A stretch of 36,304 nt of DNA from an uncultured Campylobacter sp. (GTDB lineage Bacteria > Campylobacterota > Campylobacteria > Campylobacterales > Campylobacteraceae), in contig UQBJ01000021.1 of assembly GCA_900539255.1 (NCBI GenBank), forward strand, positions 1-36,304. The letters are read 5' to 3'. Below the pieces are notes generated by a model. It saw only the letters and a list, made by a program, of their open reading frames with translations, had not been told where the DNA came from and ran no database searches. Within the stretch, counting starts at the first letter, position 1; every line of letters begins with the position of its first letter. Shown one piece after another: positions 16,463 to 24,575 of this stretch. The translations under genes and the position numbers were made by a program.

Positions 16463-17008
16463 ATGAGTGCGACATTTGGGGCGATTTTCTTGCTCTTTTT
16501 TGCGCTTGATTTAAGCGCGAAAGAGAGGTATTATGGCGATTATCGTAAGGATTATCGCGGCGGTGGCAAAGGCGTGGCTTATGTGCCAAACGCACTTTAT
16601 ACCAAAGAGTGCGCGAGCTGCCATTTTGGCTACCCTGCGGGGCTTTTGCCAAGTGCTTCGTGGCAGCACATAATGAAAACGCTTAATCAACACTACGGCA
16701 CAGATGCGAGTATCGATGAGAGTGAGCGGGCGCAGATTGAAAGCTATTTGGTGCAAAATGCGAGCGAACGCTCAAACTACAAACGCAGTGTCAAAATCAC
16801 CCGCTCTTTGCAGCAAGGCACGCTTTACACGAGCCTAACGCAAATCCCGTATTTGCAAAAAAAGCACCGCAAAATCGACAAAAATTTAATCAACCAAAAA
16901 GAAGTGCGCTCACTTGCTCGCTGTGCCGCCTGCCACAAGGACGCTGAAAAGGGCGAGTTTAGCAAACGCACGGTTTATATCCCAAACTATGGTGCGTGGC
17001 GTGATTAA
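16463..17008 (+). CDS. Periplasmic dihaem cytochrome c (DHC)
   Basis: 181 residues from ATG at 16463. The hydrophobic start MSATFGAIFLLFFALDLSAK is a signal peptide lacking the usual basic N-region. Two haem sites, CASCH (50-54) and CAACH (154-158), flank a helical middle, as in the DHC family that donates electrons to SHP. GYPAGLLPSASWQHIMKTLN is closely similar to the C-terminal domain of the next gene, so the two are paralogous. No good ribosome site fronts 16463. An ATG at 16431 with GAGG upstream reads MKAFFKGTFLR and stops; one extra T in the T6 run at 16454-16459 would join it to this frame and give a normal signal peptide. It overlaps the b561 gene. Confidence 0.85.
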   Translation: MSATFGAIFLLFFALDLSAKERYYGDYRKDYRGGGKGVAYVPNALYTKECASCHFGYPAGLLPSASWQHIMKTLNQHYGTDASIDESERAQIESYLVQNASERSNYKRSVKITRSLQQGTLYTSLTQIPYLQKKHRKIDKNLINQKEVRSLARCAACHKDAEKGEFSKRTVYIPNYGAWRD

Positions 17009-18116
17009 AAGCTATATTTTTCCTTTTTTCAACCGCCTTTTGCACCTGCTTTTTATCGCGTGCTTTGCGCTTGCTTTTTTGCTTGCCAGCACGCAAAAAG
17101 GCTTTGTAAGCCACGCCGTTTTGGGCGTGCTTTTTGGGGCGCTTGTTGTTTTTCGCCTTGTGTGGGGCTTTGTCGGCACGCGTTTTTCGCGCTTTGCGGA
17201 CTTTCATTTTAGCGGGGTTTGGGGGTATTTGCGCTCCGTTTTTAGTGGCAAAAAGCCCTTTACAGCGCACAATCCTGCTTCAAGCTGGGCTGTGGTGCTG
17301 ATTTTCACACTTGGCATTTTAAGCACGCTCAGCGGGCTTTTGCTTTGGGGACAAAGCGAGCAAAAAGGGCTTTTTAGCGCACTTTACTTCGCGTATAGCC
17401 CAAATTTAAGCAGTTTGCACGAATTTTTTGTCAATGCGCTTTTGCTTGTCGCCTGCGTTCATATTTGCGGCGCGCTCATCGATAAATTCATCAGCAAAAA
17501 CGATAGCCTAAACGCCATCATCACGGGCTACAAACGCACCGCACAAGATGAAAGCGTGCGTTTAAACGCCGCTCAAAAGGCGTTTTGCGCCCTTGCTTTG
17601 TGCGCCCTTGCCCTTTTGTGCGTGCTTTTGCAAACGCCTGCAAATTCGCTTTTGCACGCAAGCACTCCGCCAGCTTTTAGCACGCAAAAGCCCTACGCGC
17701 TTTACAAAAAAGAGTGCGGAAGCTGCCATATCGCCTATGCGCCTTATCTTTTGCCACAAAAAGCGTGGGCGAATTTGATGGGAGATTTGCAAAATCACTT
17801 TGGCGATGACGCAAGCCTTGACGAGCCTGAATTTACGGACATTTCAAGCTTTTTAAACGCAAATGCGAGCGAAAAATATAACACGAAATTTAGAGCAAAT
17901 TTAGCAAGCGAAGATATGGGCGAAATCGCCATCAGTAAGTATAAATTCTATCAAAAAGCCCACGAAAACTTGCCCCAAAGCCTTTTTAAAAGCCCACAAA
18001 TCAAAAGCAAGGCAAACTGCAACGCCTGCCACGAGGACGGCGAGCTAGGCTTTTTTGGCAAAAGCGGCATTGATTTTGATAAAATCAGCACAGCCCAAAA
18101 GGCGCTACAAAAATAG
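16989..18116 (+). CDS. Cytochrome b561 fused to a C-terminal dihaem cytochrome c domain
   Basis: 375 residues. Four membrane segments (about 15-33, 41-62, 99-120, 145-163) with histidines in NRLLH, SHAVLG and VHICG form a b561-type haem b domain. A fifth segment (about 198-214) leads to a periplasmic domain with CGSCH (243-247) and CNACH (344-348). That domain aligns well with the stand-alone DHC just upstream (ALYKKECGSCHIAYAPYLLP against ALYTKECASCHFGYPAGLLP). The likely role is to pass electrons from menaquinol through b and c haems to DHC and SHP. The start may be ATG 16989 or GTG 17001; both overlap the DHC stop. SHP, DHC and b are usually separate proteins, so the fusion is unusual as far as I know. 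Confidence 0.85.
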   Translation: MVRGVIKSYIFPFFNRLLHLLFIACFALAFLLASTQKGFVSHAVLGVLFGALVVFRLVWGFVGTRFSRFADFHFSGVWGYLRSVFSGKKPFTAHNPASSWAVVLIFTLGILSTLSGLLLWGQSEQKGLFSALYFAYSPNLSSLHEFFVNALLLVACVHICGALIDKFISKNDSLNAIITGYKRTAQDESVRLNAAQKAFCALALCALALLCVLLQTPANSLLHASTPPAFSTQKPYALYKKECGSCHIAYAPYLLPQKAWANLMGDLQNHFGDDASLDEPEFTDISSFLNANASEKYNTKFRANLASEDMGEIAISKYKFYQKAHENLPQSLFKSPQIKSKANCNACHEDGELGFFGKSGIDFDKISTAQKALQK

Positions 18117-18412
18117 CTTAAATTTAAACAAAAAGCAAAATTTGCCTAAATTTTAACGCAAAAGACAGCAAATAAAAGTCAAATTTAATAAACCGCGAAT
18201 TTTAGCTCAAAGGCAAAATTGCACGCAAATTCCACCCAAACAAAGGCTAAATTGTAGCTAAAAATTCACGCACAAAGCGCATTACGCGAAAAATTCGCCC
18301 TCAAATCAAAGGCTCAATTTTCGCGCAAATTTTTACACAAACGCACCCTTTAAAAATCTTTTCGCGCAAAAAAGGCTAAATCAAGCTTAAATTTACGCTT
18401 TAAAGCCCAAAT
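18117..18412. other. Convergent intergenic spacer rich in AAATTT words
   Basis: No gene or clear terminator. Many degenerate copies of GCnTAAATTT/AAATTTGC and of GCGCGAAAA lie between the tails of the b561 fusion gene and gdhA. See the finding on AAATTTA words. Confidence 0.4.
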
Positions 18413-19765
18413 TTAGCAATATCCTTGCTCTATCATCGCATCAGCCACTTTTTGAAAGCCAGCGATATTTGCGCCGATGAGCAAGTTGCCCTCGTGCTTG
18501 AATTCTTTGGCGGTTTCATAAGAGTTGTGAAAAATGTTTTTCATAATGGCGTGGAGTTTTTTATCCACCTCATCAAAGCTCCATTGCGTCATACTCGCAT
18601 TTTGCTGCATTTCAAGCTGCGAAGTCGCCACGCCGCCAGCGTTTGCCGCCTTTGCGGGCGCGAAATGAAAGTCCTTTTGAGTCAGCATAAACTCAATCGC
18701 TTCAAGCGTGCTTGGCATATTTGCGCCCTCAGCCACAAAACGGCAGCCGTTTTTGTAAAGCGTTTTCGCGTCCTCTAAATTCAGCTCGTTTTGGGTTGCG
18801 CTTGGGAAAGCTCCATCGCAAGGCACGCTCCACACGCCATTTGTGCCGCTTTTGTATTTGCTAGCGGGCGTAAATTCAGCACCCTTTCTAGCCTTAGCAT
18901 AATCGCTCACGCGCCCTCTTTTCACTTCTTTGATTTCTTTGAGCAAAGCCACATCAATGCCCGCTTTGTCATAGACAAAGCCTGAGCTATCGCTTATGGT
19001 AACGGCTTTTGCGCCAAAGGCATAGAGCTTTTCTATGGTGTAGATGGCGACATTGCCACTGCCTGAGACGGCGCAAACCTTGCCCTGCAAGCCTTGTCCT
19101 ACTTTTTTCAGCATTTCGTCCGCAAAATACACGCACCCATAGCCTGTGGCTTCGGTTCTTGCGAGCGAGCCGCCCCATTTAAGCCCCTTGCCTGTAAGCG
19201 TGCCGTCATACAAACCTGTGATTTGCTTGTATTTGCCAAACATATAGCCGATTTCGCGCCCGCCAACGCCTATGTCGCCTGCTGGCACATCGGTTGTCGC
19301 GCCGATGAGCTTTGCTAGCTCGCTCATAAAGGCTTGACAAAAGCGCATTATCTCCGCCTCGCTTTTGCCTTTGGGGTCGAAATTCGCCCCGCCTTTGCCC
19401 CCGCCTATCATCAGCCCTGTGAGCGAATTTTTAAAGATTTGCTCAAAGCCTAAAAATTTAAGCACATCTAAATTCACGCTGGGGTGAAAGCGCAAGCCCC
19501 CTTTGTAAGGTCCAAGTGCCGAGCTAAACTGCACGCGGTAGCCTAAATTTGTGTTTGCCTTGCCCGCATCGTCTATCCACACGACACGAAAGATAGTCGT
19601 CTTTTCTGGGACAACGAGCCGTTCGAGTATGGCGTGCTGTTCGTATTTTTTTTGTGCGCTCAAAATAGGCTCTAACGAGCGTATCACCTCAGTGGCTGCT
19701 TGCAAAAACACGGGCTGGTTGTAGTTTGCAAGGTTGTTTAAGACAGAATTCACATAAGCGTTCAT
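18413..19765 (-). CDS. gdhA: NADP-type glutamate dehydrogenase
   Basis: Aminates 2-oxoglutarate to glutamate. 450 residues, the normal length of small hexameric family-I GDHs. Substrate and catalytic motifs are YKGGLRFHPSVNLDVLKFLG, GGGKGGANFDPKGKSEAEIM (catalytic lysine) and TTDVPAGDIGVGGREIGYMF. The Rossmann part has GKVCAVSGSGNVAIYTIEKL. The ATG overlaps the mqnA stop (ATGA), with AAGGAG upstream, so it is probably translated from the mqnA transcript. Confidence 0.97.
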   Translation of the reverse strand: MNAYVNSVLNNLANYNQPVFLQAATEVIRSLEPILSAQKKYEQHAILERLVVPEKTTIFRVVWIDDAGKANTNLGYRVQFSSALGPYKGGLRFHPSVNLDVLKFLGFEQIFKNSLTGLMIGGGKGGANFDPKGKSEAEIMRFCQAFMSELAKLIGATTDVPAGDIGVGGREIGYMFGKYKQITGLYDGTLTGKGLKWGGSLARTEATGYGCVYFADEMLKKVGQGLQGKVCAVSGSGNVAIYTIEKLYAFGAKAVTISDSSGFVYDKAGIDVALLKEIKEVKRGRVSDYAKARKGAEFTPASKYKSGTNGVWSVPCDGAFPSATQNELNLEDAKTLYKNGCRFVAEGANMPSTLEAIEFMLTQKDFHFAPAKAANAGGVATSQLEMQQNASMTQWSFDEVDKKLHAIMKNIFHNSYETAKEFKHEGNLLIGANIAGFQKVADAMIEQGYC

Positions 19766-20445
19766 TCTTTGCTCCTTTTTAAGTGGATTTGGGCTTTGTT
19801 TAGAAAAATTTTCAAAGCCTTTTTTTCTTTGAATGATATTTTATAATAAATCAGATTAAGATATGATTTAATTTGCGTGGGCGAAATTTGGCGCGAATTC
19901 GCGTAAAAGTCCAAAATATAGCGCGGAATAAAGATTTTTTGTCTCAAAAAAGGCTCGAAAAATTTTTGAAAAAATTTTTTATTTTCTACAAGACAAAAGC
20001 GCGCAAACACGAAAGGCAAGCGATAGCGCTCGTCCCACAGCTCGCAAAGGTCTATATAGCGGCTTTCATCTTGCAAATATGCCTTTAATGCTTTATCGCC
20101 GATGATAACCTTGCCGCGAGCGCCTAAAATTTGGGCGAGCATATTTGAAGTAGCCGATGCGCTGTCCTTTTCATCGGGCGTGTTTTTTTGCACGATGACG
20201 CTTTTGACTTTTTTGTTCGCGCAAATGCCTATGTCAAGCGTTTTGTAGCGTTTGTGGCGGCTTTCTATGCTGGAAATCACGGCTGCACCGACACGGCGAT
20301 AGTAAAGCTCTTTATTTAGCTTGCTTGGCACGCCTTTTTTATACTCGCATGCCTTTTTCAAGCCGCTTGGTAAGGGGCGTTTTTTAAGATAAATGTGTAA
20401 TGGCAATAAATTCAAAAAATCTATTTTGCCGAAAATTTTGTTCAT
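19762..20445 (-). CDS. mqnA: Chorismate dehydratase MqnA-like (futalosine pathway)
   Basis: Converts chorismate to 3-enolpyruvyl-benzoate, the first step of futalosine-type menaquinone synthesis. 227 residues with a periplasmic-binding-protein-like fold but no signal peptide. The family start FGKIDFLNLLPLHIYLKK and KKGVPSKLNKELYYRRVGAA and VISSIESRHKRY are visible. It is shorter than MqnA of Gram-positives, as usual in Campylobacterota. Menaquinone fits the respiratory genes in the window. The coupling to gdhA (four-base overlap) has no obvious metabolic reason. Confidence 0.83.
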   Translation of the reverse strand: MNKIFGKIDFLNLLPLHIYLKKRPLPSGLKKACEYKKGVPSKLNKELYYRRVGAAVISSIESRHKRYKTLDIGICANKKVKSVIVQKNTPDEKDSASATSNMLAQILGARGKVIIGDKALKAYLQDESRYIDLCELWDERYRLPFVFARFCLVENKKFFQKFFEPFLRQKIFIPRYILDFYANSRQISPTQIKSYLNLIYYKISFKEKKALKIFLNKAQIHLKRSKE

Positions 20446-20608
20446 TGTTGTTTCTTTAAATTTAATTTTTATCTTTTGAAAATCCGCCCTTAGTATGGTG
20501 TTTGATTTAAGATTTAAAATGCACGAAAAACAAGTCCGCTTATTTAAATCCTAAAACAAACACAGCCACACCGCAAATTGCTAGAATTTTGCTTGTTTAT
20601 CAAGTAAA

Positions 20609-20617
20609 TTTATACCA
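20609..20617 (-). promoter_or_regulatory. Extended -10 promoter of mqnA-gdhA
   Basis: On the minus strand TGGTATAAA gives an extended -10 about 165 bases before the mqnA ATG. This would leave a long 5' leader in which I see no clear riboswitch. Confidence 0.45.
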
Positions 20618-20644
20618 TTTTATCATTGCAAAAACGCTTAATTT

Positions 20645-20700
20645 GCTTAAAATTCAGCATTTAGGGCTAAAATTCAGTGTTTAAGGCTAAAAATTTTAGC
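20645..20700. repeat. Short 20-21 bp tandem repeat after the malic enzyme gene
   Basis: Two near-identical units start at 20645 and 20666 (GCTTAAAATTCAGCATTTAGG-like), then a partial third from 20686. The third, GCTAAAAATTTTAGC, is nearly palindromic and includes the malic enzyme stop codon. Confidence 0.6.
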
Positions 20701-21931
20701 TCAAACTCTCAAAATACGCCTTTTCATCAAAGCTTTTAAGCTTTGCTACGCCGTCTTTTACCGCAGCAGTGGCAATCGCCGTGCTTACAGCAGCCTTGAC
20801 ACGCTTGTCAAAGGGCTTTGGTATGACATAATCCACGCCAAATTCAAGCACTTCGCCCGCATACATTTGCTTTAACTCATCGCTGGCTGGTTCTTTGGCA
20901 AGTTTTGCAAGGGCGTTTGCGGCGGCGATTTTCATATTTTCGGTGATTTTGTTCGCCCGCACATCAAGGGCGCCACGGAAAATAAACGGAAAGCCCAAAA
21001 TGTTGTTGATTTGGTTTGGGTAATCACTTCTGCCCGTGCCGACAATGGCGTCTTTTCGCAGCCTTTTGACATCTTCTGGCATAATCTCTGGCACAGGATT
21101 TGCCAAAGCAAAGATAATAGGGTGTGCGGACATATTTTTCACCATATCATCGGTGAGAATTTTGGGCTTTGAAAGCCCTAAAAACATATCAGCCCCGCGC
21201 ATAGCGTCTTTGAGCGTTTTGTCCTTTGTTTTGATGGCGAATTCTTCTTTGTATTTGTTTAAATCTGTGCGTTCAGTGCTTACCACACCGCGACTATCCA
21301 AAAGCACGATATGCTCAACGCCCAAATTTCGATACATTCTCGCGCACGCTATCCCCGCAGCCCCTGCTCCACTGATGACGACTTTAATGTCTTTGATTTT
21401 TTTGCCGCTTATATCCATAGCGTTGATAAGCCCCGCACTCGATATAATCGCCGTTCCGTGCTGGTCATCGTGCATTACAGGAATGCCTATGTTTTGCAAG
21501 GCAGCTTCTATCTCAAAGCACTTTGGCGCGGCAATGTCTTCTAAATTTATGCCTCCAACCGTTGGGGCAAGTGCCTTGCAAAAGGCGACTATCTCTTCGA
21601 CTGAATGCGCATCAATCTCTATGTCGTAGGCATTGACATTTGCGAATTTTTTAAACAAACACGCCTTGCCCTCCATTACAGGCTTGCTGGCTCTTGCGCC
21701 TATGTCTCCAAGCCCCAAAACTGCACTGCCATCACTCACAACCGCTACTAAATTCGCCCTATTTGTGTAAGTGAAAGATAGCTCGTTGTTTTTAGCTATG
21801 GCTAAACAAGGCTCTGCTACGCCCGGACTATACGCAAGTGCTAAATCATAGGCACTATTCATCGGCTTGCTCGGCGCAATGTCGATTTTACCGCCTATGT
21901 GGTAGTTTAACGCTGCTTCTTTAAGACTCAT
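20696..21931 (-). CDS. mez: Malic enzyme (NAD(P)-dependent)
   Basis: Oxidative decarboxylation of malate to pyruvate, linking the citric acid cycle and gluconeogenesis. 411 residues: malic domain with ALAYSPGVAEPCLAIA, AVLGLGDIGARASKPVMEGK and MHDDQHGTA (metal and catalytic residues), then an NAD-binding domain with VVISGAGAAGIACARMYRNL. There is no phosphotransacetylase-like extension, so it is the short bacterial form. The start is ATG at 21931 with AAAGGA upstream. The 149-base gap from gltX holds an N/L/S-rich small frame. Confidence 0.96.
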   Translation of the reverse strand: MSLKEAALNYHIGGKIDIAPSKPMNSAYDLALAYSPGVAEPCLAIAKNNELSFTYTNRANLVAVVSDGSAVLGLGDIGARASKPVMEGKACLFKKFANVNAYDIEIDAHSVEEIVAFCKALAPTVGGINLEDIAAPKCFEIEAALQNIGIPVMHDDQHGTAIISSAGLINAMDISGKKIKDIKVVISGAGAAGIACARMYRNLGVEHIVLLDSRGVVSTERTDLNKYKEEFAIKTKDKTLKDAMRGADMFLGLSKPKILTDDMVKNMSAHPIIFALANPVPEIMPEDVKRLRKDAIVGTGRSDYPNQINNILGFPFIFRGALDVRANKITENMKIAAANALAKLAKEPASDELKQMYAGEVLEFGVDYVIPKPFDKRVKAAVSTAIATAAVKDGVAKLKSFDEKAYFESLS

Positions 21932-21958
21932 TTTTTATCCTTTTTTGTGAATTTTGTT

Positions 21959-22081
21959 TCAAAAATTTAAATTTTTGCTTAAATTTAAGCTGTTTAAATT
22001 TGCCGCACTTTGGCTTTTGTTTAAATTTGCGCTTAAATTTTGGCTTAAAATTCCGCTTAGATCGCCTGTAAAATTAAACAT
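21959..22081 (-). CDS. Candidate 40-residue N/L/S-rich peptide
   Basis: A frame beginning MFNFTGDLSGILSQNLSANL and ending SKNLNF fills the gap between gltX and the malic enzyme gene. Its ATG shares a base with the gltX stop (TAATG), with AAAGGA upstream in the gltX tail. All five NL pairs are AATTTA in one frame. The same N/L/S style appears in tails and inserts of other proteins in this window. It may be a translated repeat rather than a functional peptide. No family recognised. Confidence 0.35.
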   Translation of the reverse strand: MFNFTGDLSGILSQNLSANLNKSQSAANLNSLNLSKNLNF

Positions 22082-23469
22082 TATTTTCCTTTCATTGCGT
22101 TTAAAAAGCTTGCTATGCGCTCTTTGCACTCGTTTGTGCCTAAAAATTCCAAAACCTCATAAATCCCCGGACTCACGCTACTTCCCGTAAGTGCGATACG
22201 CAAGGCTTGTGCTATGTGTTTAAGCTCCAAATTTCGCGCGTTTAAAAACTCATTCATCGTGCTTTCAAACTCCGCTGCGCTTTTTTGCGTGCTTAAATTT
22301 TGCGAAAATTCACTTAAATAGCCTAAATTTTGAGCGTTTATAAATTTCGCCACTGCTTTTTCATCGTAAATTCGGGGCTTTTGCACTATGCGTTTTGCGC
22401 CTGCTATGAGTTCAAGCAAGGTTTTGCTGCGTTCTCTTAAAATGTCGCACAAAAACTCGTCCTTTTCAAAGTCAAATTCAAAGCCAAGCCCCGCGCACTG
22501 CCTTTTCAGCTCGATAAAAGGCAGGGTTTTTATGTAGTGTTGGTTAAGCCACTCTAATTTCTTAAAGCTATACGCGCTCGCACTTTTACTGATATGAGCA
22601 GGGTCAAACACCCTTTTTAGCTCATTTAGCGTAAAGATTTCATCATCTCCGTGCGACCAGCCAAGCCTAACAAGGAAATTTAAAAGAGCTTGTGGCGTAA
22701 AACCCATAGTTTTATACTCCATCACATCGGTTGCACCGTGTCTTTTGGAGAGTTTTTTGCCGTCCTCGCCGTGTATCATCGCTAAATGATAGAATTTTGG
22801 CACTTTAAAGCCAAGTGCTTCGTAAAGAACGATTTGTTTAGGCGTGTTTGAAAGGTGGTCATCGCCCCTTATCACATCGCTAACGCCCATCAAAGCGTCA
22901 TCTACCACAACGGTGAAATTGTAAGTAGGGCTGCCATCGCTTCTAGCGATGATAAAATCGTCCATTATATCCTTGATTTCAAACTTTACTTCGCCCTTAA
23001 CCCCGTCTATAAATGAAATTTCACCACTCTGCGGGGCTTTTATCCGCACCACAGGCGCAACGCCTTGCGGTGGCGTGCCTGTAAAGTCCCTATAACGCCC
23101 ATCATAGCGCGGGCGTTCTTTGCGTGCTTCTTGCTCGGCTCTAAGTGCGTCAAGCTCGTCCTTGCTCGTATAGCAATAATAAGCCTTGCCCGAATTTAAG
23201 AGCCTTTGAATGTAGTCTTTGTAAATATCAAAGCGTTTTGATTGATACTCAACCTTGCCATCATAATCCAACCCACACCACTCAAACGCCTGTAAAATCG
23301 CCTTTGCCGCCTCTTCGCTGTTTCTTTTCAAATCCGTATCTTCAATCCGCAACAAAAATTCTCCGCCATTTTTTCGCGCATAAAGATAGCTGTAAAGTGC
23401 CGTGCGAAGCCCACCTATGTGTAAATAGCCTGTTGGAGAGGGCGCAAAACGAGTGATGATTTTTTGCAT
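22081..23469 (-). CDS. gltX: Glutamyl-tRNA synthetase
   Basis: Charges tRNA with glutamate. 462 residues, class I. The HIGH motif is in FAPSPTGYLHIGGLRTALYS; the KMSKS-type loop is KKLSKRHGATDV; RGDDHLSNTPKQIVLYEALG lies between. Campylobacterota carry two GluRS copies, one of which may misacylate tRNA-Gln for later amidation; the neighbourhood (malic enzyme, chaperone) matches the gltX2 locus of C. jejuni from memory, but the sequence alone does not tell which tRNA is preferred. An N/S/F-rich stretch around FSQNLSTQKSAAEFES lies in the C-terminal half. Divergent from the chaperone gene. Confidence 0.96.
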   Translation of the reverse strand: MQKIITRFAPSPTGYLHIGGLRTALYSYLYARKNGGEFLLRIEDTDLKRNSEEAAKAILQAFEWCGLDYDGKVEYQSKRFDIYKDYIQRLLNSGKAYYCYTSKDELDALRAEQEARKERPRYDGRYRDFTGTPPQGVAPVVRIKAPQSGEISFIDGVKGEVKFEIKDIMDDFIIARSDGSPTYNFTVVVDDALMGVSDVIRGDDHLSNTPKQIVLYEALGFKVPKFYHLAMIHGEDGKKLSKRHGATDVMEYKTMGFTPQALLNFLVRLGWSHGDDEIFTLNELKRVFDPAHISKSASAYSFKKLEWLNQHYIKTLPFIELKRQCAGLGFEFDFEKDEFLCDILRERSKTLLELIAGAKRIVQKPRIYDEKAVAKFINAQNLGYLSEFSQNLSTQKSAAEFESTMNEFLNARNLELKHIAQALRIALTGSSVSPGIYEVLEFLGTNECKERIASFLNAMKGK

Positions 23470-23495
23470 ATTTTGCCTTTTTGTAAATTTTAATT

Positions 23496-23503
23496 GTTAT
23501 AAT
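23496..23503 (+). promoter_or_regulatory. -10 box of the PpiC-like chaperone gene
   Basis: GTTATAAT at 23496-23503, preceded by T, gives TG-T-TATAAT about 31 bases before the ATG at 23534. Confidence 0.5.
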
Positions 23504-23509
23504 GCTACT

Positions 23510-23515
23510 TTTATA
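23510..23515 (-). promoter_or_regulatory. Possible -10 box of gltX
   Basis: TATAAA on the minus strand, about 41 bases before the gltX ATG. It overlaps the transcript start expected from the divergent promoter, so the two could interfere. Confidence 0.35.
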
Positions 23516-23533
23516 CTTAAAAAAGGATTAAAT

Positions 23534-24355
23534 ATGAAAAAAATTTGCATTTTTTTGCTTTTTTGTGTAATTTTCGCCACCGCTGAGCTGATAAATGGCG
23601 TGGCGATTATCGTCAATAACGAGCCTATCACGCTTTATGAGATAAACAAAACAGCAAAAGAGCTTAAAATCGACAAGCAAAAGGCTGTGGAGTTACTCAT
23701 CAACGACCGTATCGAACAAGCGCAAATCAAAAAAATGGGCAATGCTGTGAGCGATTTTGAGCTTGAAAACGAGATTAAAAAAATGCTTGCGGCAAATGAG
23801 AGCGATTTAGCAAGCCTTAAAGCCGAGCTAAACGCCAAAGGGCAAAGCTATGAGGACTTTAAAAAAGAGTATAAAAAGCAGCTTGAAAAGCGCAAACTCT
23901 ACGAGGCAGTAGCCAGCGGAGCAAAGGTGGATTACAGCGAAGAGGGCGCGCAGGCTTACTATGAGCTGCATAGCGATGAATTTATGCTCTATGAAAGCAT
24001 AAGCGTAAATAGCTACAACGCCCAGTTGTCCGAGCTTTTGGAGAATTTTCGCGCAAACAAGGCTAAAATTAAGGGCATAAAACAAAACTCAGAGCTTTTA
24101 ACCCTACAAAACACCGACCCGCGCTTGGTTGTGTTTCTTTCAAGCATAGCTGTGGGCGAGTTTTCGCCTGTGCTTGAAGATGATGAGGGCTTTGTGCTTT
24201 ATGAGATTAAGGGCAAAAACCGCCCGCAAAAGCTACCATACAGCGAGATAAAAGAGCAAGTGCAAAGCATTTACACCAACAAACAAAGACAGGATTTCAT
24301 CAAGGACTTTTTCGACAAAGAGCATTCAAAGGCAAATATCACTTATTTGCGCTAA
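23534..24355 (+). CDS. SurA/PpiC-like periplasmic chaperone
   Basis: 273 residues. Signal peptide MKKICIFLLFCVIFATAELI, cleaved near TAE. A SurA-like N-terminal helical region (NGVAIIVNNEPITLYEINKT) is followed by a parvulin-like domain (SSIAVGEFSPVLEDDEGFVL) and a C-terminal helix. It corresponds in position and style to C. jejuni Cj1289, a SurA-like chaperone. It probably helps outer-membrane proteins fold in the periplasm; peptidyl-prolyl isomerase activity cannot be judged from here. The ATG at 23534 has AAAGGA upstream; an earlier in-frame ATG at 23453 would run into gltX and spoil the signal peptide. Confidence 0.85.
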   Translation: MKKICIFLLFCVIFATAELINGVAIIVNNEPITLYEINKTAKELKIDKQKAVELLINDRIEQAQIKKMGNAVSDFELENEIKKMLAANESDLASLKAELNAKGQSYEDFKKEYKKQLEKRKLYEAVASGAKVDYSEEGAQAYYELHSDEFMLYESISVNSYNAQLSELLENFRANKAKIKGIKQNSELLTLQNTDPRLVVFLSSIAVGEFSPVLEDDEGFVLYEIKGKNRPQKLPYSEIKEQVQSIYTNKQRQDFIKDFFDKEHSKANITYLR

Positions 24356-24446
24356 ATTTCGCTTAAAATTTACGCTAAATTCAGCAAGCTGAGCGAGCTT
24401 TGGTGGAATTTAAGCGGATTTAAATTTACTTAAAATCATCAGCTTT

Positions 24447-24468
24447 AAACCCATACGCATAGGGGTTT
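24447..24468. terminator. Hairpin between convergent genes
   Basis: AAACCC (24447-24452) pairs with GGGTTT (24463-24468), extended by two inner pairs past one mismatch. It lies between the chaperone gene (plus) and tal (minus). T-rich but interrupted DNA follows on both sides, so it may be a weak two-way terminator. A second small hairpin, TTGTG-GTTAT-CACAA, lies near 24480. Otherwise the 220-base spacer holds nothing I recognise. Confidence 0.4.
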
Positions 24469-24575
24469 GATTTCATCATTTTGTGGTTATCACAACCCTT
24501 TTAACCTACGGCTTACTCAATTTTATAATAACCTTGCAAAGATAAAGTCAAATTTTTGTCGCAAAAGCGCAAAAT

